Position numbers and translations under genes: made by a program
The notes under the pieces: generated by a model
What the model saw: the letters and a program-made list of their open reading frames with translations, nothing else
Databases searched by the model: none
Told to the model about the DNA's origin: nothing
Shown here: positions 34,934 to 42,479 of the stretch, one piece after another
How the letters are laid out: every line of letters begins with the position of its first letter
Numbering within the stretch: the first letter of the stretch is position 1
DNA from: Bacillota bacterium
GTDB lineage: Bacteria > Bacillota > Clostridia > Acetivibrionales > DTU013
Direction: 5' to 3'
Length of the DNA stretch: 64,000 bases
Assembly: GCA_023426125.1 (NCBI GenBank)
Contig: JAFABI010000032.1
Coordinates: 62,001-126,000 of the forward strand

Positions 34934-35050
34934 AAAAAAAATTTGTAAATCATGATAAAAAAATTTATATTAAAAATGAACCATTGCCTCTGTTTTTGTC
35001 TCTTATATACAACAATGGAGGCTCCAAACATTAGGAAAAGGGGTGAATAA

Positions 35051-35650
35051 GTGGACCAAACAGATTTAATCAAACGATGCCAATCAGATGATGCAGAAGC
35101 TTTTGAGGCCCTTTTCAGGACATACGAAAAAAAGGCTCTGGGAACAGCCTATTTGATTGCGGGAGATAAGGCTATAGCAGAAGATATTGTCCAGGAAGCG
35201 TTTATCCTTTGCTACAGGAAAATAAAAAATATCAAAAATCCTCAAATATTTAATATCTGGTTTTATCGACTGATTGTCAGGGTAGGCTGGCGAATGGTAT
35301 CCAGGCATAAAAAGACGCTGCCATTGGAAAAAGAGCCCGTAAATATGGATAATTTGCCTGGCGGCAGTTCATCCCCGGAGCAAATGATAGAATCACAATT
35401 GACATCCATGCTTATTCGAAAAAAGATTAAAACGTTAAACACAAAATTTAAAACAGTGATCATTCTTCATTACTTTAACGAGATGTCTGTAAAAGAGATC
35501 GCCAAGGTCTTAGGCTGCTTTGAAGGCACAGTCAAGTCGAGGCTTTATAAGGCCAGGTTGCTCTTAAAAAAAGAATTGGAACAAGAAATCGGATTTGATG
35601 AAAATAATAAGGAAATATCGGGAAGGGAGATTGAAATCAATGGAATATAG
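35051..35650 (+). CDS. ECF-type RNA polymerase sigma factor
   Basis: This 199-residue sigma-70 family protein has region 2 (FEALFRTYEKKALGTAYLI, AEDIVQEAFILCYRKI) and region 4 (HYFNEMSVKEIAKVLGCFEGTVKSRLYKARLLL), without regions 1 and 3. The start is GTG at 35051 with AAGGGG seven bases before. The downstream gene overlaps it by 11 bases and encodes a membrane protein, the usual sigma/anti-sigma pairing. ECF factors of this group usually respond to envelope stress. Confidence 0.93.
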   Translation: MDQTDLIKRCQSDDAEAFEALFRTYEKKALGTAYLIAGDKAIAEDIVQEAFILCYRKIKNIKNPQIFNIWFYRLIVRVGWRMVSRHKKTLPLEKEPVNMDNLPGGSSSPEQMIESQLTSMLIRKKIKTLNTKFKTVIILHYFNEMSVKEIAKVLGCFEGTVKSRLYKARLLLKKELEQEIGFDENNKEISGREIEINGI

Positions 35651-36575
35651 TCTTAATCGCATCATCAAAGATGCGTTGATTCAAGAAGCGAATGAATATA
35701 CAGGTTTAAAGGACATTTTTCAAAATATCCGGCAGGAAGCAGTAAAAAATAAGAAAAAGTCAAATTGGGTAAAAAACAATTCATTTCTGAGCCTTAGCAG
35801 CAGAAGAATTATACTTTCTACACTGGGATGCATATTAATCACCTTTGTATTATTATTTACCTTTTCCAGCAATGTTCGATCACTGGCTGCGGATACAATA
35901 GAAAGAATTTTTATATTGGTACAGGAAGACAACGAAACGAACATTGTTGAAAAGCCTGTGGATGAAATAGATTTCACCTATACTTGCAGCAATCGAACAT
36001 TTCTATCGGAAAAAGAACTTGAACAAAAATTAGGGTATCCGGTTCATTTTCCGAAGACGCTCTATGGTGAATATACGCTGGAATATAAGAGCTTGAATGT
36101 AACCCTGGGCCAAAAAATAAAACGGGCAGTCTATCAAGAAAAAAACATGGAAATGACAATGAGTAATGCACTTGAGGATGACACGGAATTGGAAAAGCTA
36201 ATGGAGTATGACGCATACAGAAGCATATCCGCATCCTATAAAAAGCAAAATGGTTCCAGGATATCTATCTGTATTGAACCGATGACGGAAGCATACATTG
36301 TTGATGAAATCGATAAGTATTATCGGGTTGAAGTAGTTAAAATTAACAACCTTAATGGAAGGTGGGTAAAAAATAAATATCCGGAGTATGAAGAAAAAAT
36401 TAAAAATAATGCTGTAATCATTGATAGGTCGAAACCCCCTGTCAGAATAACGGATACAAATTCGCTTATGTGGGAAACAGAGGATGCTGTTTATCATCTG
36501 GAAGCCTATAAAAATCACAGCATATCAAAAAAGGAAGCTGTAAAAATAGCCGAATCCTTTCAAAAAGAACAGTGA
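35640..36575 (+). CDS. Membrane-anchored partner of the ECF sigma factor (putative anti-sigma)
   Basis: This 311-residue protein has an N-terminal cytoplasmic segment (about 1-55, rich in Lys and Asn), one membrane helix (about 56-78, IILSTLGCILITFVLLFTF) and a large extracytoplasmic part. The outside part shows YPVHFPKTLYGEYTLEYKS, a pattern seen in DUF4367-like anti-sigma proteins. The ATG at 35640 lies inside the sigma gene (11-base overlap) after GGGAG, so the two are translationally coupled. Anti-sigma function is inferred from this arrangement; no zinc motif is visible. Confidence 0.75.
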   Translation: MEYSLNRIIKDALIQEANEYTGLKDIFQNIRQEAVKNKKKSNWVKNNSFLSLSSRRIILSTLGCILITFVLLFTFSSNVRSLAADTIERIFILVQEDNETNIVEKPVDEIDFTYTCSNRTFLSEKELEQKLGYPVHFPKTLYGEYTLEYKSLNVTLGQKIKRAVYQEKNMEMTMSNALEDDTELEKLMEYDAYRSISASYKKQNGSRISICIEPMTEAYIVDEIDKYYRVEVVKINNLNGRWVKNKYPEYEEKIKNNAVIIDRSKPPVRITDTNSLMWETEDAVYHLEAYKNHSISKKEAVKIAESFQKEQ

Positions 36576-36605
36576 TGCCATAATAACATAATAAAATGAG
36601 AAGAA

Positions 36606-36640
36606 ATCCGGCTTGACGATATCCCCGTCGCAAGCCGGAT
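36606..36640. terminator. Hairpin after the sigma/anti-sigma pair
   Basis: ATCCGGCTTG (36606-36615) pairs perfectly with CAAGCCGGAT (36631-36640). It is followed by GTTCCC rather than a T-run on the plus strand, so it may end transcription weakly or protect the mRNA end. Confidence 0.5.
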
Positions 36641-36741
36641 GTTCCCGCGGTTAGAGAATTGTGCTTTAATGGTGTCTTGCCCAATGGCGGTGCATTGAAA
36701 GCTGTTTGATAAATTCCGTACAGAAAGACTAAAGACCGGAT

Positions 36742-36783
36742 GCGCCACCTTGAGGTGGAGGTATCTTTGTCGCCTCGTTATAA
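36742..36783. repeat. Short repeat with GTCGCCTCGTTATA end, copy 2
   Basis: CCACCTTGAGGTGG is a perfect hairpin, followed after nine bases by GTCGCCTCGTTATA, as in copy 1 at 33134-33180. The stem differs between copies but remains paired, which suggests selection for structure. Confidence 0.6.
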
Positions 36784-36795
36784 GTACATGTACTT
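36782..36795. promoter_or_regulatory. Perfect 14-bp palindrome
   Basis: AAGTACATGTACTT is self-complementary and contains the ATGT/ACAT halves common in PadR-family operators. It lies 43 bases upstream of the PadR gene's -35 element, and TTTTT follows. Confidence 0.35.
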
Positions 36796-36837
36796 TTTTG
36801 TCAAGCTAATCAATTAAATTATTTTTCAACCTCGCCC

Positions 36838-36866
36838 TTGACTTTATAGTCAGCGCCGACTATAAT
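36838..36866 (+). promoter_or_regulatory. Promoter with overlapping inverted repeat of the PadR gene
   Basis: TTGACT (36838-36843) and TATAAT (36861-36866) are separated by 17 bases. The inverted repeat TATAGTC-AGCGCC-GACTATA (36845-36864) occupies the spacer and -10 element, and a further half (CACTGACTAT) follows at 36876-36885. This is a strong candidate for PadR autorepression. Confidence 0.75.
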
Positions 36867-36902
36867 AATACTCAGCACTGACTATGCAAAGGAGGAATTC
36901 AT

Positions 36903-37445
36903 ATCATACCGCTTTATATCCTTGGGCTGCTGTCAAGATATGGGCCACAGCACGGATACCAAATAAAAAAGACCATAGGGGAACAATTGGCCGATTTCAC
37001 ACAGATCAAGCTGCCCACCATTTATTACCATCTGGAAAAAATGGAAGCCGACGGCTTAATAGACGGAATACGTGAGAAGGAAACCGGAAGACCGGAGAAA
37101 ACCGTTTATACGATAACAGAAAAAGGTGCGATGACATTTCAAAGCAAACTGCATGATTTGATGAAATTCGAATACCGCCCCCAATTCCCTTCCGACGGCG
37201 TATTCTTTTTCTCCGACGCGTTGGACCCAAAGGACATCCTTGCGCATCTGGAGACTTATAACAAAGTACTGCATAAAACCATTTCCGCCATTGTGCAGCA
37301 TCAAAACGATACCATGCAATTTGTTCCCGATGCCGTGAAAACTACCGCCATGATCATCTTTGACCATCACCTGAAACACTATCAGGCTGAGTTGGATTGG
37401 GCAGAGGAAGCATTAAAAAATATAAAGGAGGCAAAGCAATGGTAA
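36903..37445 (+). CDS. PadR-family transcriptional regulator with non-standard start codon
   Basis: This regulator of about 180 residues begins IPLYILGLLSRYGPQHGYQI, the classic PadR N-terminal helix. The winged helix follows (KLPTIYYHLEKMEADGLI, RPEKTVYTITEKG), with a C-terminal dimerisation helix region. The position of the usual Met is ATC (36903), seven bases after GGAGG. ATA at 36906 is the other option, and no ATG, GTG or TTG exists in frame before the TTG at 36987. Starting at 36987 would delete the first helix. Either a rare start is used or the start was mutated. It overlaps the methyltransferase gene by seven bases. Confidence 0.8.
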   Translation: MIPLYILGLLSRYGPQHGYQIKKTIGEQLADFTQIKLPTIYYHLEKMEADGLIDGIREKETGRPEKTVYTITEKGAMTFQSKLHDLMKFEYRPQFPSDGVFFFSDALDPKDILAHLETYNKVLHKTISAIVQHQNDTMQFVPDAVKTTAMIIFDHHLKHYQAELDWAEEALKNIKEAKQW

Positions 37446-38095
37446 AGCAAAGAGTCGCTGAGACAAACGAAGGGATTCAAGGTGAAATAACGGTTGAGGT
37501 TTATGACCTGTTTGCAAAAAACATGCGGGATAAAGGCTGGAACAATGTGGACAGTATCCTGAACGCCGGAATCCGGAAAGGGAATGTCCTGGAAATAGGT
37601 CCCGGTCCCGGCTATCTCGGGCTTGAATGGCTTAAGCGCTCTCCCGGTTCCATGCTTACAGGCTGTGAGATAAGCCCGGCAATGATACGTCTGGCTAATA
37701 AAAATGCAAGAGAGTATGGACTGGAATCAAGCGTTCATTATGTTGAAGGAAATTCCATGTCCATGCCTTTTGAAGACAGCAGCTTTGACGCCGTTTTTTC
37801 CAATGGGTCGCTGCACGAATGGGAAAATCCTTCCAGGGTTTTTGAAGAAATCCATCGAGTGCTGAAGCCGGACGGCCTCTATTGCATTACCGATATGCGA
37901 AGAGACGTCAATCCGCTGATAAAATGGCTTATCTACCTTTTAACCAAGCCAAAGGAAATCCGTCCCGGCTTCATCACCTCACAAAATGCATCCTATACCG
38001 TAGAAGAAATGGTAAACATCCTTGGCAGGTCCCTTCATAAAAAATACGGCATTAAAAAGGAATTTTTCGGCTTGTGTATTTCCGGCCAAAAGTAA
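37439..38095 (+). CDS. Class I SAM-dependent methyltransferase
   Basis: This 218-residue cytoplasmic enzyme has a Rossmann fold with motif I VLEIGPGPGYLGLEWL, the acidic loop TGCEISPAMIRLA, YVEGNSMSMPFEDSSFDAVFSNGSLHEWENP and VLKPDGLYCITDMRRD (Methyltransf_11 type). The substrate is unknown; small molecules are typical. AAAGGAGG precedes the ATG, which overlaps the end of the PadR gene, so the two are co-regulated. PadR partners often act in detoxification. Confidence 0.88.
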   Translation: MVKQRVAETNEGIQGEITVEVYDLFAKNMRDKGWNNVDSILNAGIRKGNVLEIGPGPGYLGLEWLKRSPGSMLTGCEISPAMIRLANKNAREYGLESSVHYVEGNSMSMPFEDSSFDAVFSNGSLHEWENPSRVFEEIHRVLKPDGLYCITDMRRDVNPLIKWLIYLLTKPKEIRPGFITSQNASYTVEEMVNILGRSLHKKYGIKKEFFGLCISGQK

Positions 38096-38236
38096 TTGTC
38101 AGAACAGCTTCGCCGTTCATAAATCAATCACTCTATATAAACGGTTGCCGCGTCGCTTTGCTCCCCGTAATACAGCCAGATATCTGAATAGCACTTTTTG
38201 CGGGCTGATTGGATTTGCATCCTTACAGACCAATTC

Positions 38237-38265
38237 TTGACAAAAGCCAGCCAAGCAAATATAAT
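38237..38265 (+). promoter_or_regulatory. Consensus promoter of the MarR-exporter operon
   Basis: TTGACA (38237-38242) and TATAAT (38260-38265) match both consensus hexamers exactly at 17-base spacing. An operator follows immediately, so this strong promoter is probably held off until induced. Confidence 0.88.
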
Positions 38266-38273
38266 ATAGATAT

Positions 38274-38297
38274 TATTAGTTGCATCCGCAACTAATA
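38274..38297. promoter_or_regulatory. MarR operator
   Basis: TATTAGTTGC (38274-38283) and GCAACTAATA (38288-38297) form perfect ten-base arms around ATCC, at about +3 to +26 of the promoter. The symmetry and position fit binding by the MarR-family product of the next gene. Confidence 0.78.
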
Positions 38298-38343
38298 TTT
38301 CACTGAAAGTGCGGTAAGAAATCAAGCTTAAGGATGTGCGGTT

Positions 38344-38808
38344 ATGATTGCTTATATGAAACATATCAGCGTCACCACAAGGTGCGCAATCCAATACAGG
38401 AACCAGCGGCTCTCGGACAGCGGGCTCAACGGGTACCAATGCCCTTACATCCTGAATATATGCCGGAATCCGGGAATATCCCAGGATAAGCTTGCCCGTA
38501 TCATCTATATCAACAAGAGCAATGTAACCCGCCAGCTTGCCGTGCTGGAGGAAAACGGCTTTGTGGAACGCAGGCCCAGCGACGCCGACAAGCGTGCCGT
38601 TGAGGTTTATCCCACGCAAAAGGCCCTTGATATCCTGCCGAAGGTGCTCCAGGTGCTGGGCGAATGGAATGGCTACATCACGGAAGATCTTACCGATGAA
38701 GAGAAAGAAACACTTCTGGCGCTCCTTGAACGGATTTCCGAAAAGGCGAAGCTATACGCCGATGGAATCGACCGGATTGAGAAAACGGATAAGGAAAAGA
38801 GCCTATAA
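38344..38808 (+). CDS. MarR-family transcriptional regulator
   Basis: This 154-residue winged-helix repressor has the recognition region ISQDKLARIIYINKSNVTRQLAVLEENGFV and the wing RRPSDADKRAVEVYPT, both standard for MarR. The C-terminal helices would form the dimer. It is the first gene of an operon with two ABC exporter half-transporters, and its last base is the A of the next gene's ATG. By analogy it represses the exporter until a drug-like ligand binds. The ATG at 38344 lacks a strong ribosome site (AAGGATG nearby). Confidence 0.92.
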   Translation: MIAYMKHISVTTRCAIQYRNQRLSDSGLNGYQCPYILNICRNPGISQDKLARIIYINKSNVTRQLAVLEENGFVERRPSDADKRAVEVYPTQKALDILPKVLQVLGEWNGYITEDLTDEEKETLLALLERISEKAKLYADGIDRIEKTDKEKSL

Positions 38809-40514
38809 TGAAAAAACTGCTATTTTATATCCGCCCCTATTTTTTGCAAATCCTGTACCAGTTTTCTATAAAGTTTATCGGCACCATCATGGATTTGCTG
38901 CTGCCCTGGCTGCTGGCGTATATCATTGACGATGTTGTTCCCGCAAGGGACATGGTCAGCGTATATATTTACGGCGGACTCATGATTGTATGCGCGGCGG
39001 TTGCGGTAAGCTTCAATATCATCGCTAACAGAATGGCCACAAAAACCGCCCGCAATATTACCGAAAAAATACGGCATGACCTGTTTGAAAAGGTGTCCTT
39101 TCTTTCAAGCCGCCAGGTCGACTCCTTTACGGTTCCGTCGCTGATTTCGAGGTTAACCTCCGATACCTACAATGTGCACCAAATGGTGGACAGGATGCAG
39201 CGGCTGGGGGTCCGCGCACCAATACTGCTGCTTGGCGGTATTGCTGTCACGCTGACTCTTGAGCCTGTGCTTACTCTCATCCTGGTTTGTACCCTGCCCA
39301 TTTTAGCCGTTATGGTTTTTTTCATATCCCGGAAAGGCGTTGCGCTGTTCACCGACACACAAGCCGCAATCGACAAGCTTGTGCGCAAGATACAGGAGAA
39401 TATGACGGGCATACGCATTATAAAAGCGCTGTCAAAAACAGAATATGAAAAGGAAAGGTTCGGTGAAATAAACGACGAGGTTGTAAAAAAAGACCAGCGC
39501 GCCGGCATCCTTATGTCCCTGACGAACCCCATCATGAACCTGCTGCTTAATATAGGGCTGACGCTGGTCGTCATCGTAGGAGCCTTCCGTGTGGACTCGG
39601 GTCTCACCCAGCCCGGCAAAATCATTGCATTCCTAAGTTATTTTGCAATCATACTGAATGCCCTTATGATGGTAACCCGCCTGTTTGTGATGTATTCAAA
39701 AGGCGCAGCAAGCGCAAAAAGGATTTCCACGGTGCTTGATTCCCCGGAGGAGATGCTCACGGAGGATCCCGCGCATACCGCAAGCGAATACCATGTTGAA
39801 TTCAAAAATGTTTGCTTTTCCTACAACAAGGTGCAAAACAACCTGACGGACATAAGCTTTGCGTTGAAGCGCGGCGAAACTCTCGGCATCATCGGAGCCA
39901 CCGGCAGCGGCAAGTCCACCGTTATTAATCTGCTGCTGCGTTTCTATGACCCGGATTCGGGCGAGATACGCATCTCCGGCGACAGTATCAAAGGCATTCC
40001 GGGGAAATCGCTGCATACGAAATTCGGCGTTGTGTTTCAGAACGATTTTCTGTTTGCCGATACCATCCGGGAAAACATCGACTTTGGCCGTTCCCTCACC
40101 GACCGGGAGGTTGAAGCTGCCGTGAAGTCCGCCCAGGCAGACTTTATCCGGCTGAAGGAGGGCGGCTCTGCCCACAGGCTGACGGTCAAGGGCGCAAACC
40201 TAAGCGGCGGCCAGAAGCAGCGCCTCCTCATTGCCCGCGCCCTGGCGGCAAACCCCGAGATCCTCATTCTCGACGATTGCTCCAGCGCTCTTGACTATTT
40301 GACCGACGCGGCTTTGCGCAAAGCGCTCCGCCGTAATTTCAGCAGCACGACGACCATTGTTGTTGCACAGCGCATAAGCTCCATTATGAATTCCGAAAAG
40401 ATCATGATGCTGGAAGACGGAAGGATTATCGGCTATGGCACCCACGAAGAGCTCCTGGCCTCGTGCGACAGCTACCGGGAGATTTACGACACGCAAATGG
40501 GCGAGATATCATAA
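38808..40514 (+). CDS. Heterodimeric ABC exporter, half-transporter 1 (degenerate ATP site)
   Basis: This 568-residue type IV exporter has a six-helix membrane domain (about 1-300) and an ATPase domain with Walker A GATGSGKST (from residue 363), Q-loop and signature LSGGQKQR. Walker B reads ILILDDCSSALD: the catalytic Glu after Walker B is Asp490. This is the mark of the degenerate-site subunit in heterodimers such as BmrC/BmrD and TM287/288. It is coupled to the MarR gene (ATG overlap) and followed after 16 bases by its partner. Probable role: efflux of lipophilic compounds. Confidence 0.93.
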   Translation: MKKLLFYIRPYFLQILYQFSIKFIGTIMDLLLPWLLAYIIDDVVPARDMVSVYIYGGLMIVCAAVAVSFNIIANRMATKTARNITEKIRHDLFEKVSFLSSRQVDSFTVPSLISRLTSDTYNVHQMVDRMQRLGVRAPILLLGGIAVTLTLEPVLTLILVCTLPILAVMVFFISRKGVALFTDTQAAIDKLVRKIQENMTGIRIIKALSKTEYEKERFGEINDEVVKKDQRAGILMSLTNPIMNLLLNIGLTLVVIVGAFRVDSGLTQPGKIIAFLSYFAIILNALMMVTRLFVMYSKGAASAKRISTVLDSPEEMLTEDPAHTASEYHVEFKNVCFSYNKVQNNLTDISFALKRGETLGIIGATGSGKSTVINLLLRFYDPDSGEIRISGDSIKGIPGKSLHTKFGVVFQNDFLFADTIRENIDFGRSLTDREVEAAVKSAQADFIRLKEGGSAHRLTVKGANLSGGQKQRLLIARALAANPEILILDDCSSALDYLTDAALRKALRRNFSSTTTIVVAQRISSIMNSEKIMMLEDGRIIGYGTHEELLASCDSYREIYDTQMGEIS

Positions 40515-40530
40515 GCGCAGGAGGGATTTC

Positions 40531-42351
40531 ATGCAGAATCAGTCATCACCAAAGGGTAAAGGTCTTATCAAGCAGCGCGGCCCGGATTCCAGGCCAAAGC
40601 TGAAAAAAACATATATCCTGCTGCGGCTGTGGAAATATTTATACCATTATAAATGGCTCTTGCTGGCGGCTTTCCTTTTGACCGTTGCCAGCAATCTGTT
40701 TGCCCTCATCGGTCCGCTGTTGTCCGGCTACGCAATTGATGCAATCGAACCGGGCAAAGGGCGGGTGGATTTCCAGGTTGTGTTCCATTATGCTTTTTTA
40801 ATGCTCCTTTTTTATATTGCTTCCGCCATCATGGGCTATATCCTTTCCATCATTATGATAAAATTAAGCCGCAGCGTTGTTTACCGCATGCGAAAGGATA
40901 TTTTCGACAAGCTTGCTTCCCTGCCCGTAGGGTTTTTTGACCGTCATCAGACGGGAGATGTCATCAGCGTTATTTCCTATGACGTGGACACCATCAACAC
41001 CTCGCTGTCAAATGACCTGCTGCAAATCTGCACAAGCCTCATCACAGTGGCAGGTTCCTTTATCATGATGCTGTCTATTTCATCACCGTTGACCCTCGTG
41101 TTCGTCGTCACAATACCCATATCCGTTCTGATTACAAGCTATATGACAAAGAAGGTCAGGCCCCTGTACCGCAAGCGTTCGGCAAAGCTTGGAGAGCTAA
41201 ATGGCTATATTGAGGAAATTACCAGCGGCCAGAAGACAACCAAGGCATATCACCGTGAGAAGATCATGATTGACCGCTTTGATGTGAAAAACAAGGAAGC
41301 CGTCGACGCTTATTTTCAGGCCGATTATTATGCCAGTGTGACAGGTCCTTCCATGAATTTTATAAACAATCTCTCCCTTGCCCTGATCAGCATCTTCGGC
41401 GCAATCCTGTATATGGGCGGCAGCCTTTCCCTCGGCAGTATTTCTTCCTTTGTACTTTATTCACGGAAGTTTTCCGGTCCCATCAATGAATTCGCAAACA
41501 TCATCAGTGAGCTGCAATCGGCCTTTGCCGCGGCTGAGCGCGTATTCAGGCTTATCGATGAGGAGCCGGAGCCCGGGGATTCAAAGGATGCTTCCGAATT
41601 GAACAACGTCCGGGGAGACGTCAGAATAGAAAATGTATCTTTCGGCTATGAGCCCGGCAAGACCATTATCCATGACTTCAGGCTTGATGTACCGCAGGGC
41701 TCGGTCATTGCCATTGTCGGCCCTACCGGAGCGGGCAAGACCACCATCATCAACCTGCTTATGCGCTTTTACGACGCGGATGCAGGCGCCATTTACGTTG
41801 ACAATCACAATATCAAGGCCATAACAAGAAAGAGCCTGCGCCTGGCATATACCATGGTGCTGCAGGACACCTGGCTCTTTCACGGCACCATCTTCGAAAA
41901 TATCGCCTACGGCAAGGAAAACGTAACCCTTGAGGAGGTTACCAGGGCGGCCAGGGCAGCCAGGATACACAACTATATCATGTCCCTGACCGATGGCTAT
42001 GACACCGTCCTCAGCGACAACGGCACCAACATATCCAAAGGGCAAAAGCAGCTTTTGACCATTGCCCGGGCGATGCTGCTGGATTCCAGCATGCTGATCC
42101 TGGACGAGGCAACCTCCAATGTTGACACCCAGACCGAGCGCCGCATCCAGGCCGCCATGCTGCAGCTTATGAAAAACCGCACCTGCTTCGTTATTGCCCA
42201 CCGGCTCTCCACCATTAAAAACGCCGACCTGATCCTGGTGGTCCGGGACGGCAACATTGTGGAACAGGGCACGCACCCTGAACTTATGCGCCGCCGCGGC
42301 TTCTATTATGATTTGTACCATTCCCAGTACGACACATTGTCCTGCATATGA
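40531..42351 (+). CDS. Heterodimeric ABC exporter, half-transporter 2
   Basis: This partner subunit has 606 residues, with a basic N-terminal extension (about 1-35), six helices and an ATPase with Walker A GPTGAGKTT and Walker B LILDEATSNVD including the catalytic Glu. The signature is ISKGQKQ (Ser502-Gln505) instead of LSGGQ. In a heterodimer this altered signature faces the Asp490 site of subunit 1, so both defects fall on one ATP site and the other remains fully canonical. The ATG at 40531 has AGGAGGG eight bases upstream. Confidence 0.93.
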   Translation: MQNQSSPKGKGLIKQRGPDSRPKLKKTYILLRLWKYLYHYKWLLLAAFLLTVASNLFALIGPLLSGYAIDAIEPGKGRVDFQVVFHYAFLMLLFYIASAIMGYILSIIMIKLSRSVVYRMRKDIFDKLASLPVGFFDRHQTGDVISVISYDVDTINTSLSNDLLQICTSLITVAGSFIMMLSISSPLTLVFVVTIPISVLITSYMTKKVRPLYRKRSAKLGELNGYIEEITSGQKTTKAYHREKIMIDRFDVKNKEAVDAYFQADYYASVTGPSMNFINNLSLALISIFGAILYMGGSLSLGSISSFVLYSRKFSGPINEFANIISELQSAFAAAERVFRLIDEEPEPGDSKDASELNNVRGDVRIENVSFGYEPGKTIIHDFRLDVPQGSVIAIVGPTGAGKTTIINLLMRFYDADAGAIYVDNHNIKAITRKSLRLAYTMVLQDTWLFHGTIFENIAYGKENVTLEEVTRAARAARIHNYIMSLTDGYDTVLSDNGTNISKGQKQLLTIARAMLLDSSMLILDEATSNVDTQTERRIQAAMLQLMKNRTCFVIAHRLSTIKNADLILVVRDGNIVEQGTHPELMRRRGFYYDLYHSQYDTLSCI

Positions 42352-42379
42352 AAGTATCCTGCCGAATACTAACCTTTGG

Positions 42380-42409
42380 TTGCGGCTGTAAGCCGGGCTA
42401 TGGTATACT
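42380..42409 (+). promoter_or_regulatory. Candidate promoter of the AraC-type sensor gene
   Basis: TTGCGG (42380-42385) and TATACT (42404-42409) are 18 bases apart, 70 bases upstream of the gene start. Confidence 0.35.
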
Positions 42410-42479
42410 ACTTATATAATTAAATCATTGTTTTAAACCGGTATAAGACAGCCTCCAAACTTGTAAACAGGGGTGAAGA

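Noticed and set aside
34860..35073. 65-codon minus-strand frame over the sigma factor promoter region
   Set aside because: It reads the methyltransferase remnant in the wrong frame and runs through poly-A/T sequence.
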